From positions 1 to 6,764 of the forward strand of contig CALMJN010000458.1 of the NCBI GenBank assembly GCA_937864385.1: a DNA stretch of 6,764 nucleotides. Reading direction: 5' to 3'. Below are positions 1-5,303 of this stretch, piece after piece; the stretch's first letter is position 1; each line of letters begins with the position of its first letter. Both the position numbers and the translations under genes were made by a program. The notes beneath the pieces were generated by a model. That model saw only the letters and a program-made list of their open reading frames with translations. It made no database searches and was not told the DNA's origin. Source of the stretch: an uncultured Methanosarcinales archaeon (GTDB taxonomy: Archaea; Halobacteriota; Methanosarcinia; Methanotrichales; Methanotrichaceae).

Positions 1-347
1 CTGTAGCTGCTGTTGTTCAAGGTGATGGTCCAGCCGGGTAAGCCAGCGCCGGTGCAGTCATCGACCTTGTAGCCGCTTATGCAGACCAGTTCCTGGTTGG
101 TGAAGTTGATGTTGGTTATGTTAACTCCAGCCAGAGTCCTGCTATAGCATCCAACCGGATCGGTCTGAGCCCAGCCGGACTGGGGCACCTCGCAAATGGT
201 ATAGCTGCCATCCTCCAGATCGCAAACCTCCCAGTACCCAGTGGCATTGGTGACATCGGACCAGCTGCCGGTAGAGTTGTTCACCGTAATGGTCCAGCCT
301 GCCAGTGGATTACCGGTGCAGCCGTCTATCTTGTAGCCGGACAGGCA
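1..347 (-). repeat. Tandem ~88-residue (264 bp) protein repeat, one full unit and one partial
   Basis: Unit A runs from 347 down to 84 and unit B from 83 to the window edge. The first 25 or so residues align closely: C-[LI]-SGYK-[IV]-D-x-CTG, followed after four residues by GWTIT-[VL]-NN-S. The DNA is only about two thirds identical over the same stretch, so the duplication is old and held by selection on protein. Cys 206, 215, 247, 257 and 272 fall in unit A; Cys 294 and 303 open unit B at the positions of 206 and 215. Confidence 0.8.
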
Positions 348-962
348 GTGGGTATTGTCATAGGTGTAGGTGATACAGGCATAAGACCAGCCTCTTGTCT
401 CCAGAATTGACATGAAGGCTCCGCTGCCTCCAACTGTCGATGTGGCATTGGTGACTGCGGTAAGGTTGAATGTTCCGGGACCGATATATGGAGTCACATT
501 GACCGCAGATACGGTTCCTGAATTGTTACCCTCTCTAAATTTAGTGAAACCAGAGGGGCCACCGAAATCAATCGCTCCATCAAAATACCGGAGGAATGTT
601 GGCCCGGTAGAGACTACCACATTTAACGGAAGCGTCTCACCTTCTATCAATTGCACTTCCATATCCGCATCAACCAATGCATAGGCTCCGCTGACATTCG
701 AACCGCCTAGGTTCTCAGCTCTGGCATAAATTGAGCCGTTAAGGGTTGCATTGAACTCTACCGAGAGCAGCTTGCCCTTGGCAGGATCGAATTTGTTGAA
801 TTGGTAATCATCAGTCCAGTCGGTATATATTCCCTGGTATCCTCCAGTTAATCCTGCGTGGAGATTGGCGCATTGCTTCTCTTCTACAATGGCTGCTGAA
901 GATAAAGTGGCTAAAATAGCTATAATGATAGTCGGTATCAATAATAGTCTACCTATCTTCAT
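1..962 (-). CDS. Secreted surface protein: choice-of-anchor E-type domain plus Cys-bearing prealbumin-like repeats (C-terminus cut by window edge)
   Basis: The frame is open from ATG at 962 to the window edge (320 whole codons, no stop), so the protein continues outside. Residues 1-23 form a signal peptide: MKIGR, then a hydrophobic run, then SSAA. Residues about 35-203 match the choice-of-anchor E style: FDPAKGKLLSVEF (58-70), the YIGPGTFNL block (159-167) and the closing CITYTYD (196-202). From residue 206 come prealbumin/SdrD-B-like repeats of about 88 residues, beginning CLSGYKIDGCTG (206) and CISGYKVDDCTG (294) and containing GWTITVNNSTG and NITNINFTNQ. The conserved Cys residues suggest disulfides outside the cell. 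Many N-x-S/T sequons (71, 75, 89, 146, 166, 172, 228, 229) fit an N-glycosylated archaeal envelope protein. An SD (GGAGGAGG, complement of 973-980) lies 10 nt upstream of the ATG. The function is unknown; a structural or adhesive cell-surface role is inferred. No anchor is visible because the C-terminus is missing. Confidence 0.88.
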   Translation of the reverse strand, partial: MKIGRLLLIPTIIIAILATLSSAAIVEEKQCANLHAGLTGGYQGIYTDWTDDYQFNKFDPAKGKLLSVEFNATLNGSIYARAENLGGSNVSGAYALVDADMEVQLIEGETLPLNVVVSTGPTFLRYFDGAIDFGGPSGFTKFREGNNSGTVSAVNVTPYIGPGTFNLTAVTNATSTVGGSGAFMSILETRGWSYACITYTYDNTHCLSGYKIDGCTGNPLAGWTITVNNSTGSWSDVTNATGYWEVCDLEDGSYTICEVPQSGWAQTDPVGCYSRTLAGVNITNINFTNQELVCISGYKVDDCTGAGLPGWTITLNNSSY

Positions 963-1017
963 GTAATTCCATCCTCCTCCTGGTAAATGGATATTTTATC
1001 TGCGATACATTTGGGTT

Positions 1018-1027
1018 TAAATAAACC
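1018..1027 (-). promoter_or_regulatory. Candidate TATA box for the distal surface-protein gene
   Basis: Read on the minus strand this is the AT-rich run GGTTTATTTA within GTTTATTTAAAC. A start about 26 nt downstream (near 995) would leave a leader of roughly 33 nt that includes the SD at 973-980. It lies inside the 73 nt gap between the two minus-strand genes, so the distal gene could be expressed on its own. The run is also a short inverted repeat, GTTTA-AA-TAAAC (1015-1026 on the plus strand). Confidence 0.4.
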
Positions 1028-1035
1028 ATTCACTC

Positions 1036-1659
1036 TCAATTCTGACCACCTTCTTCTGGTTTTAGATCATAGGTATAAGATACGCAGACCTTTGCTCCAG
1101 CTTTTGAAAGCACTCCGGAGTTGGATTTTCCCGAGGTCTTGGTCTGGGAACTGGCATCCACAACTACCGGAAGGACTATGGTCTCATTCGGGGCATTGGC
1201 CAGGAAATCATTTATGTCCGCTATGCTTTTAGTAGCCGCTTCTGTGGGGATCGGGATGACTGATTTGCTGCCGGAAGACCCTTGATAGTCCGTATCCCCG
1301 TCATACCCGGATAGATTGCCCGCGGTGCTCTGGTTGAAGCTTATGGACAGGCCATCGGATGAGGGAAGCTCTACCGTCAGCTCTCCTGCGAGGATCAAGG
1401 TATAATTCACAGGATTGGGGTTCTCATTCTCGATCATTACCTCCTGAGATAGATTCATCTCACAGGATAGATCAACCGCCCTCAAGGTCCCCAACTCGGG
1501 ATCGAATTTGGGCAGAGTAACATTGGAACTCCAGCCCGCATATTCCTCAGCAATAGAATCACAATAATCTATACGTTCTGCGCTGGCTGAGAGCAGCCAG
1601 GAAGAGACAAAGACCAATAAGATCATGGTCTCAAATAAAATTCCCCTTAAGAGCTTCAT
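1036..1659 (-). CDS. Secreted choice-of-anchor E-type domain protein (207 aa)
   Basis: A signal peptide occupies residues 1-27 (MKLLRGILFET, a hydrophobic core, then SASA) with likely cleavage before ERID. The remainder is one domain: GWSSNVTLPKFDPELGTLRAV (42-62), an ENENPNP segment (77-83), DINDFLANAPNETIVLPV (148-165) and the closing VCVSYTYDL (191-199). These blocks appear in the same order in the neighbouring gene (FDPAKGKLLSV, YIGPGTFNL, CITYTYD), so the two share the fold. It has no repeats, no C-terminal membrane helix and no obvious lipobox. Sequons include NVT (46), NLS (69), NYT (85) and NET (158). An in-frame TTG lies three codons upstream (1668), but it sits only 2 nt from the SD at 1671-1677, whereas ATG 1659 sits 11 nt away, close to the 10 nt seen in the neighbour; ATG is preferred. 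The function is not known; it is probably an exported or envelope protein. Confidence 0.85.
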   Translation of the reverse strand: MKLLRGILFETMILLVFVSSWLLSASAERIDYCDSIAEEYAGWSSNVTLPKFDPELGTLRAVDLSCEMNLSQEVMIENENPNPVNYTLILAGELTVELPSSDGLSISFNQSTAGNLSGYDGDTDYQGSSGSKSVIPIPTEAATKSIADINDFLANAPNETIVLPVVVDASSQTKTSGKSNSGVLSKAGAKVCVSYTYDLKPEEGGQN

Positions 1660-1670
1660 CTGATGCAATA

Positions 1671-1677
1671 CCCTCCT
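1671..1677 (-). promoter_or_regulatory. Shine-Dalgarno site that decides the start of the 207 aa gene
   Basis: AGGAGGG on the minus strand. Its distance to ATG 1659 is 11 nt, against 2 nt to the upstream TTG 1668, so initiation at the ATG is favoured. Confidence 0.65.
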
Positions 1678-1726
1678 ATCTCGAATATATTCCCCATCTA
1701 ATTCGCGAGATCATAAGGATCAAAGT

Positions 1727-1735
1727 GATAAAATC
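1727..1735 (-). promoter_or_regulatory. Candidate TATA box for the 207 aa surface-protein gene
   Basis: GATTTTATC on the minus strand. A start about 27 nt downstream (near 1704) gives a leader of about 45 nt that contains the SD at 1671-1677. A second AT run (1684-1690, AATATATTC) would place the start at about 1661 and exclude the SD, so it is less likely. Confidence 0.3.
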
Positions 1736-2084
1736 CATTAGCCAGTTATCCATTTTCACACAATTGATAGATTGCAGAACAATAGATGCACTGCACTTAT
1801 GGGATTTCTCTGATCCATCAGATTTCAACGACCAAAAGTAGTATTGGCTGTACTTCACTATTAATCCCTTTCGTTATGACAATAATGCTCGATATAAGAA
1901 ATTTAGTTCAGATCGAGAGATATCTTAAATAATTACCAAATATATTACTATTCTCATCATAGAAATGCTGCAGAATTCGCGATAATCCTCCTCAGATCAT
2001 CTGCAATTGCCAGGAATCGGCGGATAAATCATTCATTTAACTGCGATGGCATACTCATTCGCAAGCATGGAAGGGGCGATGGAA
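1736..2084. other. AT-rich intergenic stretch without a supported gene
   Basis: No ORF here has plausible codon use. A 60-codon minus-strand frame from GTG 1858 to 1676 has an SD-like AAGGGA but an atypical composition and ends on the SD of the next gene. Small palindromes are present: TCTGATCCATCAGA (1809-1822, perfect with a 2 nt centre) and CAGATCATCTG (1993-2003). AT-rich runs at about 1888-1900 and 1936-1950 could be TATA elements in either direction, but none has a clear gene to serve. Confidence 0.5.
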
Positions 2085-2099
2085 AAAAGAGCATAAATA
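2085..2099 (+). promoter_or_regulatory. Orphan TATA/BRE-like element upstream of the structured region
   Basis: CATAAATA (2092-2099) is preceded by a purine-rich run (AAAAAAGAG) like an archaeal BRE. The predicted start is near 2122. No convincing gene follows before the pspA promoter, so this could drive a small RNA, a small ORF or a long alternative leader for pspA. Confidence 0.35.
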
Positions 2100-2198
2100 C
2101 GAGGGGGAGCAAAATGGGCTGGTTTGAGAGGCCGGTGCAAATGATGGATCTATCGACGAATTCCCTGAACAGATCGTAGCAGTGAGGCTGCTATAGAT

Positions 2199-2298
2199 GC
2201 CGATATCAAAGGATATCAGCTGCTCTGCGGGCGATCAGGGATGCGGAAGGGGAGCTGACAGCCCGGCCCGCAATGGGGCTAGACCGCGCCTTCCGCAG
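2199..2298 (+). other. Nested inverted repeats with pseudoknot potential: candidate structured RNA or regulatory DNA
   Basis: The outer stem is a perfect 9 bp, TGCGGAAGG (2242-2250) with CCTTCCGCA (2289-2297). Inside it an AGCCC/GGGCT stem (2260-2264 with 2276-2280) closes an 11 nt loop. That loop holds GCCCGC (2266-2271), complementary to GCGGGC at 2227-2232, which would form a pseudoknot. CTGCGG (2225-2230) could instead pair with CCGCAG (2293-2298), giving an alternative fold. Just upstream is another small hairpin, GATATC-AAAG-GATATC. No known RNA family was recognised. Two very short ORFs lie in or near this region: 21 codons at 2114-2179 and 48 codons at 2197-2343. Neither is supported beyond an SD-like run. 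Confidence 0.3.
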
Positions 2299-2361
2299 AA
2301 AATAGTAGAGAATAGCTTCGATCTGGAAAAACTCTTGAGATAGCAGATTAGAAATAGAATC

Positions 2362-2377
2362 CGCAAGACTATAAATA
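2362..2377 (+). promoter_or_regulatory. pspA-pspAA promoter (BRE plus TATA)
   Basis: TATAAATA (2370-2377) is close to the archaeal consensus, with the purine-containing CGCAAGAC in front in the BRE position. A start near 2400 gives a leader of about 58 nt ending in a good SD. It is one of the strongest TATA boxes in the window. Confidence 0.65.
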
Positions 2378-2444
2378 GTGCCGAATCCCATCAGTTGCTT
2401 AGTCGGTGCGCCGGGCATACAGGTGCACTTACTAATAGGCAATT

Positions 2445-2451
2445 AGGGGAG
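2445..2451 (+). promoter_or_regulatory. Shine-Dalgarno site that fixes the pspA start at 2458
   Basis: AGGGGAG, 6 nt before ATG 2458. The frame stays open upstream to a possible start at 2395, but those 21 extra residues are unlike the family and have no SD, while the protein from 2458 begins with the family's usual MGFLDR. Confidence 0.75.
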
Positions 2452-2457
2452 TTTAAT

Positions 2458-3171
2458 ATGGGTTTTTTAGATCGCATGAGCACAGTGGTGCAGGCAAAGA
2501 TGGAAAAGTTCGTGGGCAGGATGGAAGATCCCCGTGAGACCCTGGACCTATCCTATGAAAAGCAGCTCAAACTGCTGCAGGATGTCAAGAGGGGCGTGGC
2601 CGAGGTCACCACCTCCAAGAAGAGGATGGAGATGCAAAAGGCCAAGTTGCAGATGAACCTGGACAAGCTGGACTCTCAGGCAAGAGACGCCCTGCAGGCG
2701 GGAAGAGAGGATCTGGCCAAAAAAGCCCTGGAAAACAAGGCTGCACTTCAAGGCCAGGCGGAGCATCTTGACCGACAGATAGCCGACCTGACCGAGCAGC
2801 AGCAGAAGCTGGTAGCAGCCGAGAGCCGCCTGGCCACCAAGGTGGAGAGCTTCCGAACCCGAAAGGAGTCCATAAAAGCCCAGTACTCCGCGGCAGAGGC
2901 TCAGGTAAGGATCACAGAATCGGTAACGGGCATCAGCGAAGAGATGGCCGACGTTGGTATGGCGGTGCAGAAGGCAGAGGAGAAGACGGAGAACATGAAA
3001 GCCCGCTCCGCCGCACTGGACGATCTTCTCGAGTCCGGGACGCTCACCGACTACACCGGAGGCGATGAACTGGGCCGGGAGATAGCCCAGGCCAAGGCCA
3101 AGAGCAGCGTCGATGATGAACTAGCCAGAATGAAAGCAGAGATGAATATAGAGATCAAGGAGCTGAAATAG
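2458..3171 (+). CDS. pspA: PspA/IM30 (Vipp1) family ESCRT-III-like membrane-maintenance protein
   Basis: The protein is 237 residues, normal for the family. It starts with the amphipathic helix (MGFLDRMSTVVQAKMEKFVG, 1-20), followed by the hallmark EDPRETLD (23-30). A long Lys/Glu/Gln-rich coiled coil (about 30-190) contains GREDLAKKALENKAAL (82-97), very like the GREDLA..AL signature of bacterial PspA. A linker with SGTLTDYTGGDEL (193-205) leads to a last short helix (about 216-237). There is no signal peptide or membrane segment. Family members are cytoplasmic-face proteins that polymerise on stressed membranes, limit proton leakage and remodel bilayers. The stop TAG abuts the ATG of pspAA, so the two are translated as a pair. 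No pspB, pspC or pspF is seen nearby, so control must differ from the enterobacterial system. Family assignment is secure; the archaeal role is inferred. Confidence 0.93.
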   Translation: MGFLDRMSTVVQAKMEKFVGRMEDPRETLDLSYEKQLKLLQDVKRGVAEVTTSKKRMEMQKAKLQMNLDKLDSQARDALQAGREDLAKKALENKAALQGQAEHLDRQIADLTEQQQKLVAAESRLATKVESFRTRKESIKAQYSAAEAQVRITESVTGISEEMADVGMAVQKAEEKTENMKARSAALDDLLESGTLTDYTGGDELGREIAQAKAKSSVDDELARMKAEMNIEIKELK

Positions 3172-3450
3172 ATGATCATTAGAATCCTGGGAATCGGCCA
3201 GTTCAAGCTTGACGACCGGCATATAGACATCCTCAACAAGATCGACAACCAGATAGTGGAGCATGTCTCAAAGGGAAGAGAGAAGGAGTTTCGGGCCGAT
3301 CTGGCCAAGATCATCTCCATGATCCAGGAGAAAGGTGAGGCGATAGATCCCGCTGAGATCATCTCCTCCGACATCATCGTCCCTCCTGCGGATATGACCC
3401 TGGAAGAGGCCAGGCAGGTCTTCTCCGGCGAGGGATTGATCAAAGGCTGA
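3172..3450 (+). CDS. pspAA: PspA-associated protein PspAA
   Basis: This is a 92-residue soluble protein starting at the base after the pspA stop, with SD AAGGAG (3157-3162) inside the end of pspA, 9 nt away. The sequence fits the PspAA domain: MIIRILGIGQFKLDD at the start, a central helical part with KGREKEFRADLAKIISMI (34-51), and the closing block SDIIVPPADMTLEEARQVF (66-84) with EGLIKG at the end. PspAA is a small partner domain described next to pspA in archaea and actinobacteria; its biochemical role is not firmly known, and partnership with PspA is inferred mainly from conserved adjacency. No signal peptide or membrane helix is present. A terminator-like hairpin follows 45 nt downstream, so the transcription unit is probably just these two genes. 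Confidence 0.88.
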   Translation: MIIRILGIGQFKLDDRHIDILNKIDNQIVEHVSKGREKEFRADLAKIISMIQEKGEAIDPAEIISSDIIVPPADMTLEEARQVFSGEGLIKG

Positions 3451-3495
3451 CGTTTTACCCCTTTCAGGCAAGATCCATTTAAAAAACATCCTTTA

Positions 3496-3533
3496 CCTGT
3501 CACCTGATGCTGTGGCAGGCATTTTTATTGTTT
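3496..3533 (+). terminator. Intrinsic-type terminator after pspAA
   Basis: CCTGTCAC (3496-3503) pairs with GTGGCAGG (3512-3519) with one G-U pair, closing an 8 nt loop. The T-rich tract ATTTTTATTGTTT (3521-3533) follows at once. Archaeal RNA polymerase stops mainly on the U tract; the hairpin may assist. It separates the psp pair from the pyr operon. Confidence 0.65.
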
Positions 3534-3556
3534 CATCAAACGCTCACTGATAAGCC

Positions 3557-3562
3557 TTTTAT
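3557..3562 (+). promoter_or_regulatory. TATA-like box for pyrD at leaderless spacing
   Basis: TTTTAT is centred about 27 nt before the pyrD ATG (3587), the usual archaeal TATA-to-start distance. Transcription would begin at or next to the A of the ATG, giving a leaderless mRNA. This agrees with the lack of a good SD in front of pyrD. Confidence 0.45.
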
Positions 3563-3564
3563 CC

Positions 3565-3587
3565 TGCCTGGGGCAATCTCCCAGGCA
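3565..3587. promoter_or_regulatory. Inverted repeat between the pyrD TATA box and start: operator candidate
   Basis: Perfect 8 bp arms, TGCCTGGG (3565-3572) and CCCAGGCA (3580-3587), are separated by 7 nt. The last base of the right arm is the A of the pyrD ATG. The site fills the space between the TATA box and the predicted transcription start, where a dimeric repressor would block polymerase. If transcription starts further upstream, the same arms would form an RNA hairpin hiding the start codon. The regulator is unknown. Confidence 0.45.
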
Positions 3588-4489
3588 TGCCATCCCTTTC
3601 CATTCATGCCGGCGGGCTGGATCTGGCCAATCCCGTCCTTTTGGCAGCAGGCATTCTGGGGACCACGGGAGCCTCACTCTGCCGGGCAGCCAGAGCCGGA
3701 GCCGGTGGCGTGGTCACCAAGTCGGTGGGCTCCACCCCTCGGGAGGGCCATCCCGGCCCCTGTATCGTGGCCGTGCAGGGCGGCCTGCTAAATGCCATGG
3801 GCCTGCCCAATCCCTCCTACCGCCATTTTCAGGAGGAGATCGATGCCGGACGTCGCTCAGGTGTTCCGGTCATAGCCAGCATCTTCGGCTCCTCCCCAGC
3901 CGAGTTCGCCCAGATCGCCCGTGCTCTCCAGGCCGATGCCTTCGAGCTCAACCTCTCCTGTCCCCATGCCGAGAAATACGGCTCGGAGCTGGGCCGTTAT
4001 CCCGATATGGTAGAATCGGTCACAGGCGCAGTCAAGGCCGCAGCGGACGTGCCGGTATGGGTCAAGCTCACCCCCAACACCGCCGACATCCTGGAGCTGG
4101 GCCTGGCAGCCCAGAGAGCAGGCGCCAGCGCAGTGGTGGCCATAAACACATTAAAGGCCATGGCCATAGACATCGAGACCGGCTATCCCATCCTGGGAAA
4201 CCGCTTCGGAGGGCTCTCCGGCCCTGCCATCAAGCCGGTGGCTGTGCGCTCTGTCTATGATCTGGCCTCTCAACTGGAGATACCGGTAATAGGGGTAGGT
4301 GGCATCTCCTCCTGGGAGGACGCGGTAGAGATGATCATGGCCGGAGCAAAGGCGGTCCAGGTGGGAACGGCACTGCAGGAGGGATACGGCATATTTGAAA
4401 AGATCGCTCTTGGCCTGCAAAATTATCTGGAGAGAAAATCAATGACCCTGGAAGATCTCTGTGGTCTGGCCTGGAGGATGCAGCATTGA
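3587..4489 (+). CDS. pyrD: Dihydroorotate dehydrogenase, class 1B catalytic subunit
   Basis: The protein is 300 residues, full length for the family. It oxidises dihydroorotate to orotate with FMN in the fourth step of UMP synthesis, in the cytoplasm. Visible motifs on the TIM barrel: NPVLLAAGILGTTG (15-28), VVTKSVG (42-48), NAMGLPNPSY (69-78), ELNLSCPHAEKYG (120-132) with Cys125 as the catalytic base expected in class 1, VWVKLTPN (157-164), INTLKAM (186-192), GGLSGPAIKP (208-217), and the FMN phosphate loop IGVGGISSWEDA (235-246) with AVQVGTA (256-262). The start at MPSLSIHAGG gives the normal family N-terminus although it lacks an SD (see the TATA entry). The stop overlaps the pyrK start, and the presence of PyrK makes it the NAD-linked 1B type. 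Confidence 0.95.
   Translation: MPSLSIHAGGLDLANPVLLAAGILGTTGASLCRAARAGAGGVVTKSVGSTPREGHPGPCIVAVQGGLLNAMGLPNPSYRHFQEEIDAGRRSGVPVIASIFGSSPAEFAQIARALQADAFELNLSCPHAEKYGSELGRYPDMVESVTGAVKAAADVPVWVKLTPNTADILELGLAAQRAGASAVVAINTLKAMAIDIETGYPILGNRFGGLSGPAIKPVAVRSVYDLASQLEIPVIGVGGISSWEDAVEMIMAGAKAVQVGTALQEGYGIFEKIALGLQNYLERKSMTLEDLCGLAWRMQH
4473..4477 (+). promoter_or_regulatory. Shine-Dalgarno site supporting the TTG start of pyrK
   Basis: GGAGG within the last codons of pyrD, 8 nt before TTG 4486. The nearby ATG at 4478 is in another frame, so the TTG is the best start; it overlaps the pyrD stop as TTGA, indicating translational coupling. Confidence 0.7.
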
Positions 4490-5256
4490 GGCCTGTCAGC
4501 AGCATTATAGAGGAGGTGCGATCCGAGGCCAGGCTTATCCGCACCTTCCGCCTGGACAGGGATCTTGACCCCAAGCCAGGCCAGTATCTCATGCTCTGGA
4601 TCAGAGGAGTGGACGAGATTCCCATGAGCTTCTCCGGCCCGGACAGCATAACCGTCCAGTCTGTGGGCCAGGCCACCGAGGCTCTCTTTAAGATGGGTGC
4701 AGGTAGCAGCGTAGGCCTGAGGGGGCCTTTGGGAAACGGATTTACCTTGAAGGGGGAGAGAATTCTGCTCATAGGGGGCGGAGTGGGATCGGCACCCCTG
4801 GCCTTTCTGGGCGAAAAAGCCAGGTCAAAGGGCCTGACAGTCACATCTCTGCTTGGATTTCGCTCCAAAGAGGATATCATCTTCCAGGAGAGATTCGAGG
4901 CACTGGGCCAGGTCTTAATCACCACCGACGACGGCTCATACGGGATAGCCGGAAGGGCATCTGCCGGCCTTAAGGAGCTGTCTCTATTCGACTTCGATCA
5001 GATCTACATCTGCGGCCCGGAGATGATGATGTGGGATGTGATCTCCAGAACCCGGGAGCATGGGGCAAAGACCCAGGCATGCATCAACCGCTACTTTAAA
5101 TGCGCCGCGGGCATATGCGGCTCCTGCTGCCTGGACCCTGATGGAACCAGGGTCTGCCTGGAGGGGCCGGTGATAACTGCCGACAGGCTGCTGGAGAGCG
5201 AGTTTGGGAGATACAGGAGAGGGCCAACGGGAGAGAAAGGCCCCTGCCGGGGATGA
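4486..5256 (+). CDS. pyrK: Dihydroorotate dehydrogenase electron transfer subunit (FAD, 2Fe-2S)
   Basis: The 256-residue protein begins at TTG, overlapping the pyrD stop by 4 nt. It passes electrons from PyrD's FMN through a 2Fe-2S centre and FAD to NAD. The N-terminal FAD-binding barrel shows PGQYLMLW (31-38) and EIPMSFS (44-50, the RxYS-like flavin motif), then GLRGPLGNGF (77-86). The NAD-binding half has LLIGGGVGSAPL (94-105), GFRSKEDIIF (124-133) and YICGPEMM (174-181). The iron-sulfur cysteines are most likely Cys206, 211, 214 and 224 (CX4CX2CX9C, within KCAAGICGSCCL and RVCLEGP). Cys215 directly after the third ligand is an extra, and Cys254 lies in a basic C-terminal tail. Known family members form a PyrD2-PyrK2 heterotetramer. 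The next gene starts 47 nt downstream. Confidence 0.93.
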   Translation: MRPVSSIIEEVRSEARLIRTFRLDRDLDPKPGQYLMLWIRGVDEIPMSFSGPDSITVQSVGQATEALFKMGAGSSVGLRGPLGNGFTLKGERILLIGGGVGSAPLAFLGEKARSKGLTVTSLLGFRSKEDIIFQERFEALGQVLITTDDGSYGIAGRASAGLKELSLFDFDQIYICGPEMMMWDVISRTREHGAKTQACINRYFKCAAGICGSCCLDPDGTRVCLEGPVITADRLLESEFGRYRRGPTGEKGPCRG

Positions 5257-5285
5257 AGAGAGGCAAAGGATAAGAGAGCGTTTTT

Positions 5286-5291
5286 AGGAGG
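5286..5291 (+). promoter_or_regulatory. Shine-Dalgarno site for the FAH-family gene
   Basis: AGGAGG, 12 nt before ATG 5304. The spacing is long, but a second AGGA (5297-5300) sits closer and no better start is present; the protein from 5304 has a normal N-terminus for the family. Confidence 0.5.
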
Positions 5292-5303
5292 CGGACAGGA
5301 AAG

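Noticed and set aside
1657..1668. TTG 1668 as the start of the 207 aa secreted protein
   Set aside because: Only 2 nt from the SD; ATG 1659 has the same SD spacing as the adjacent homologous gene.
1809..1822. TCTGATCCATCAGA palindrome as an operator
   Set aside because: It is not placed next to a convincing promoter and no second copy was found in the window; recorded only in the intergenic entry.
1676..1858. A 60-codon minus-strand frame starting with GTG and preceded by AAGGGA
   Set aside because: Aromatic and Ser/Lys-rich composition unlike the neighbours, no recognisable domain, and its end runs into the SD of the next gene; more likely leader or intergenic sequence.
1700..1985. Direct repeat of AATTCGCGA at 1700 and 1974
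   Set aside because: Only 9 bp, no flanking similarity, no coding element between them; not enough for an attachment site or insertion-sequence scar.
2206..2442. A 78-codon minus-strand frame upstream of pspA
   Set aside because: It covers the pspA TATA box and leader, has no family resemblance, and probably stays open by chance in GC-rich sequence.
2395..2457. A 21-residue N-terminal extension of PspA from an upstream in-frame start
   Set aside because: No SD, falls at the predicted transcription start, and the family N-terminus MGFLDR begins at 2458 with a good SD 6 nt away.
3507..3791. A plus-strand frame overlapping the start of pyrD
   Set aside because: It lies across the terminator and promoter region and is a shadow of pyrD in another frame, with Pro/Trp/Ser-rich composition.
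4335..4925. A 196-codon minus-strand frame opposite pyrD and pyrK
   Set aside because: Antisense shadow of two well-supported enzymes; Pro/Ser/Arg-rich translation typical of the complement of GC-rich codons.
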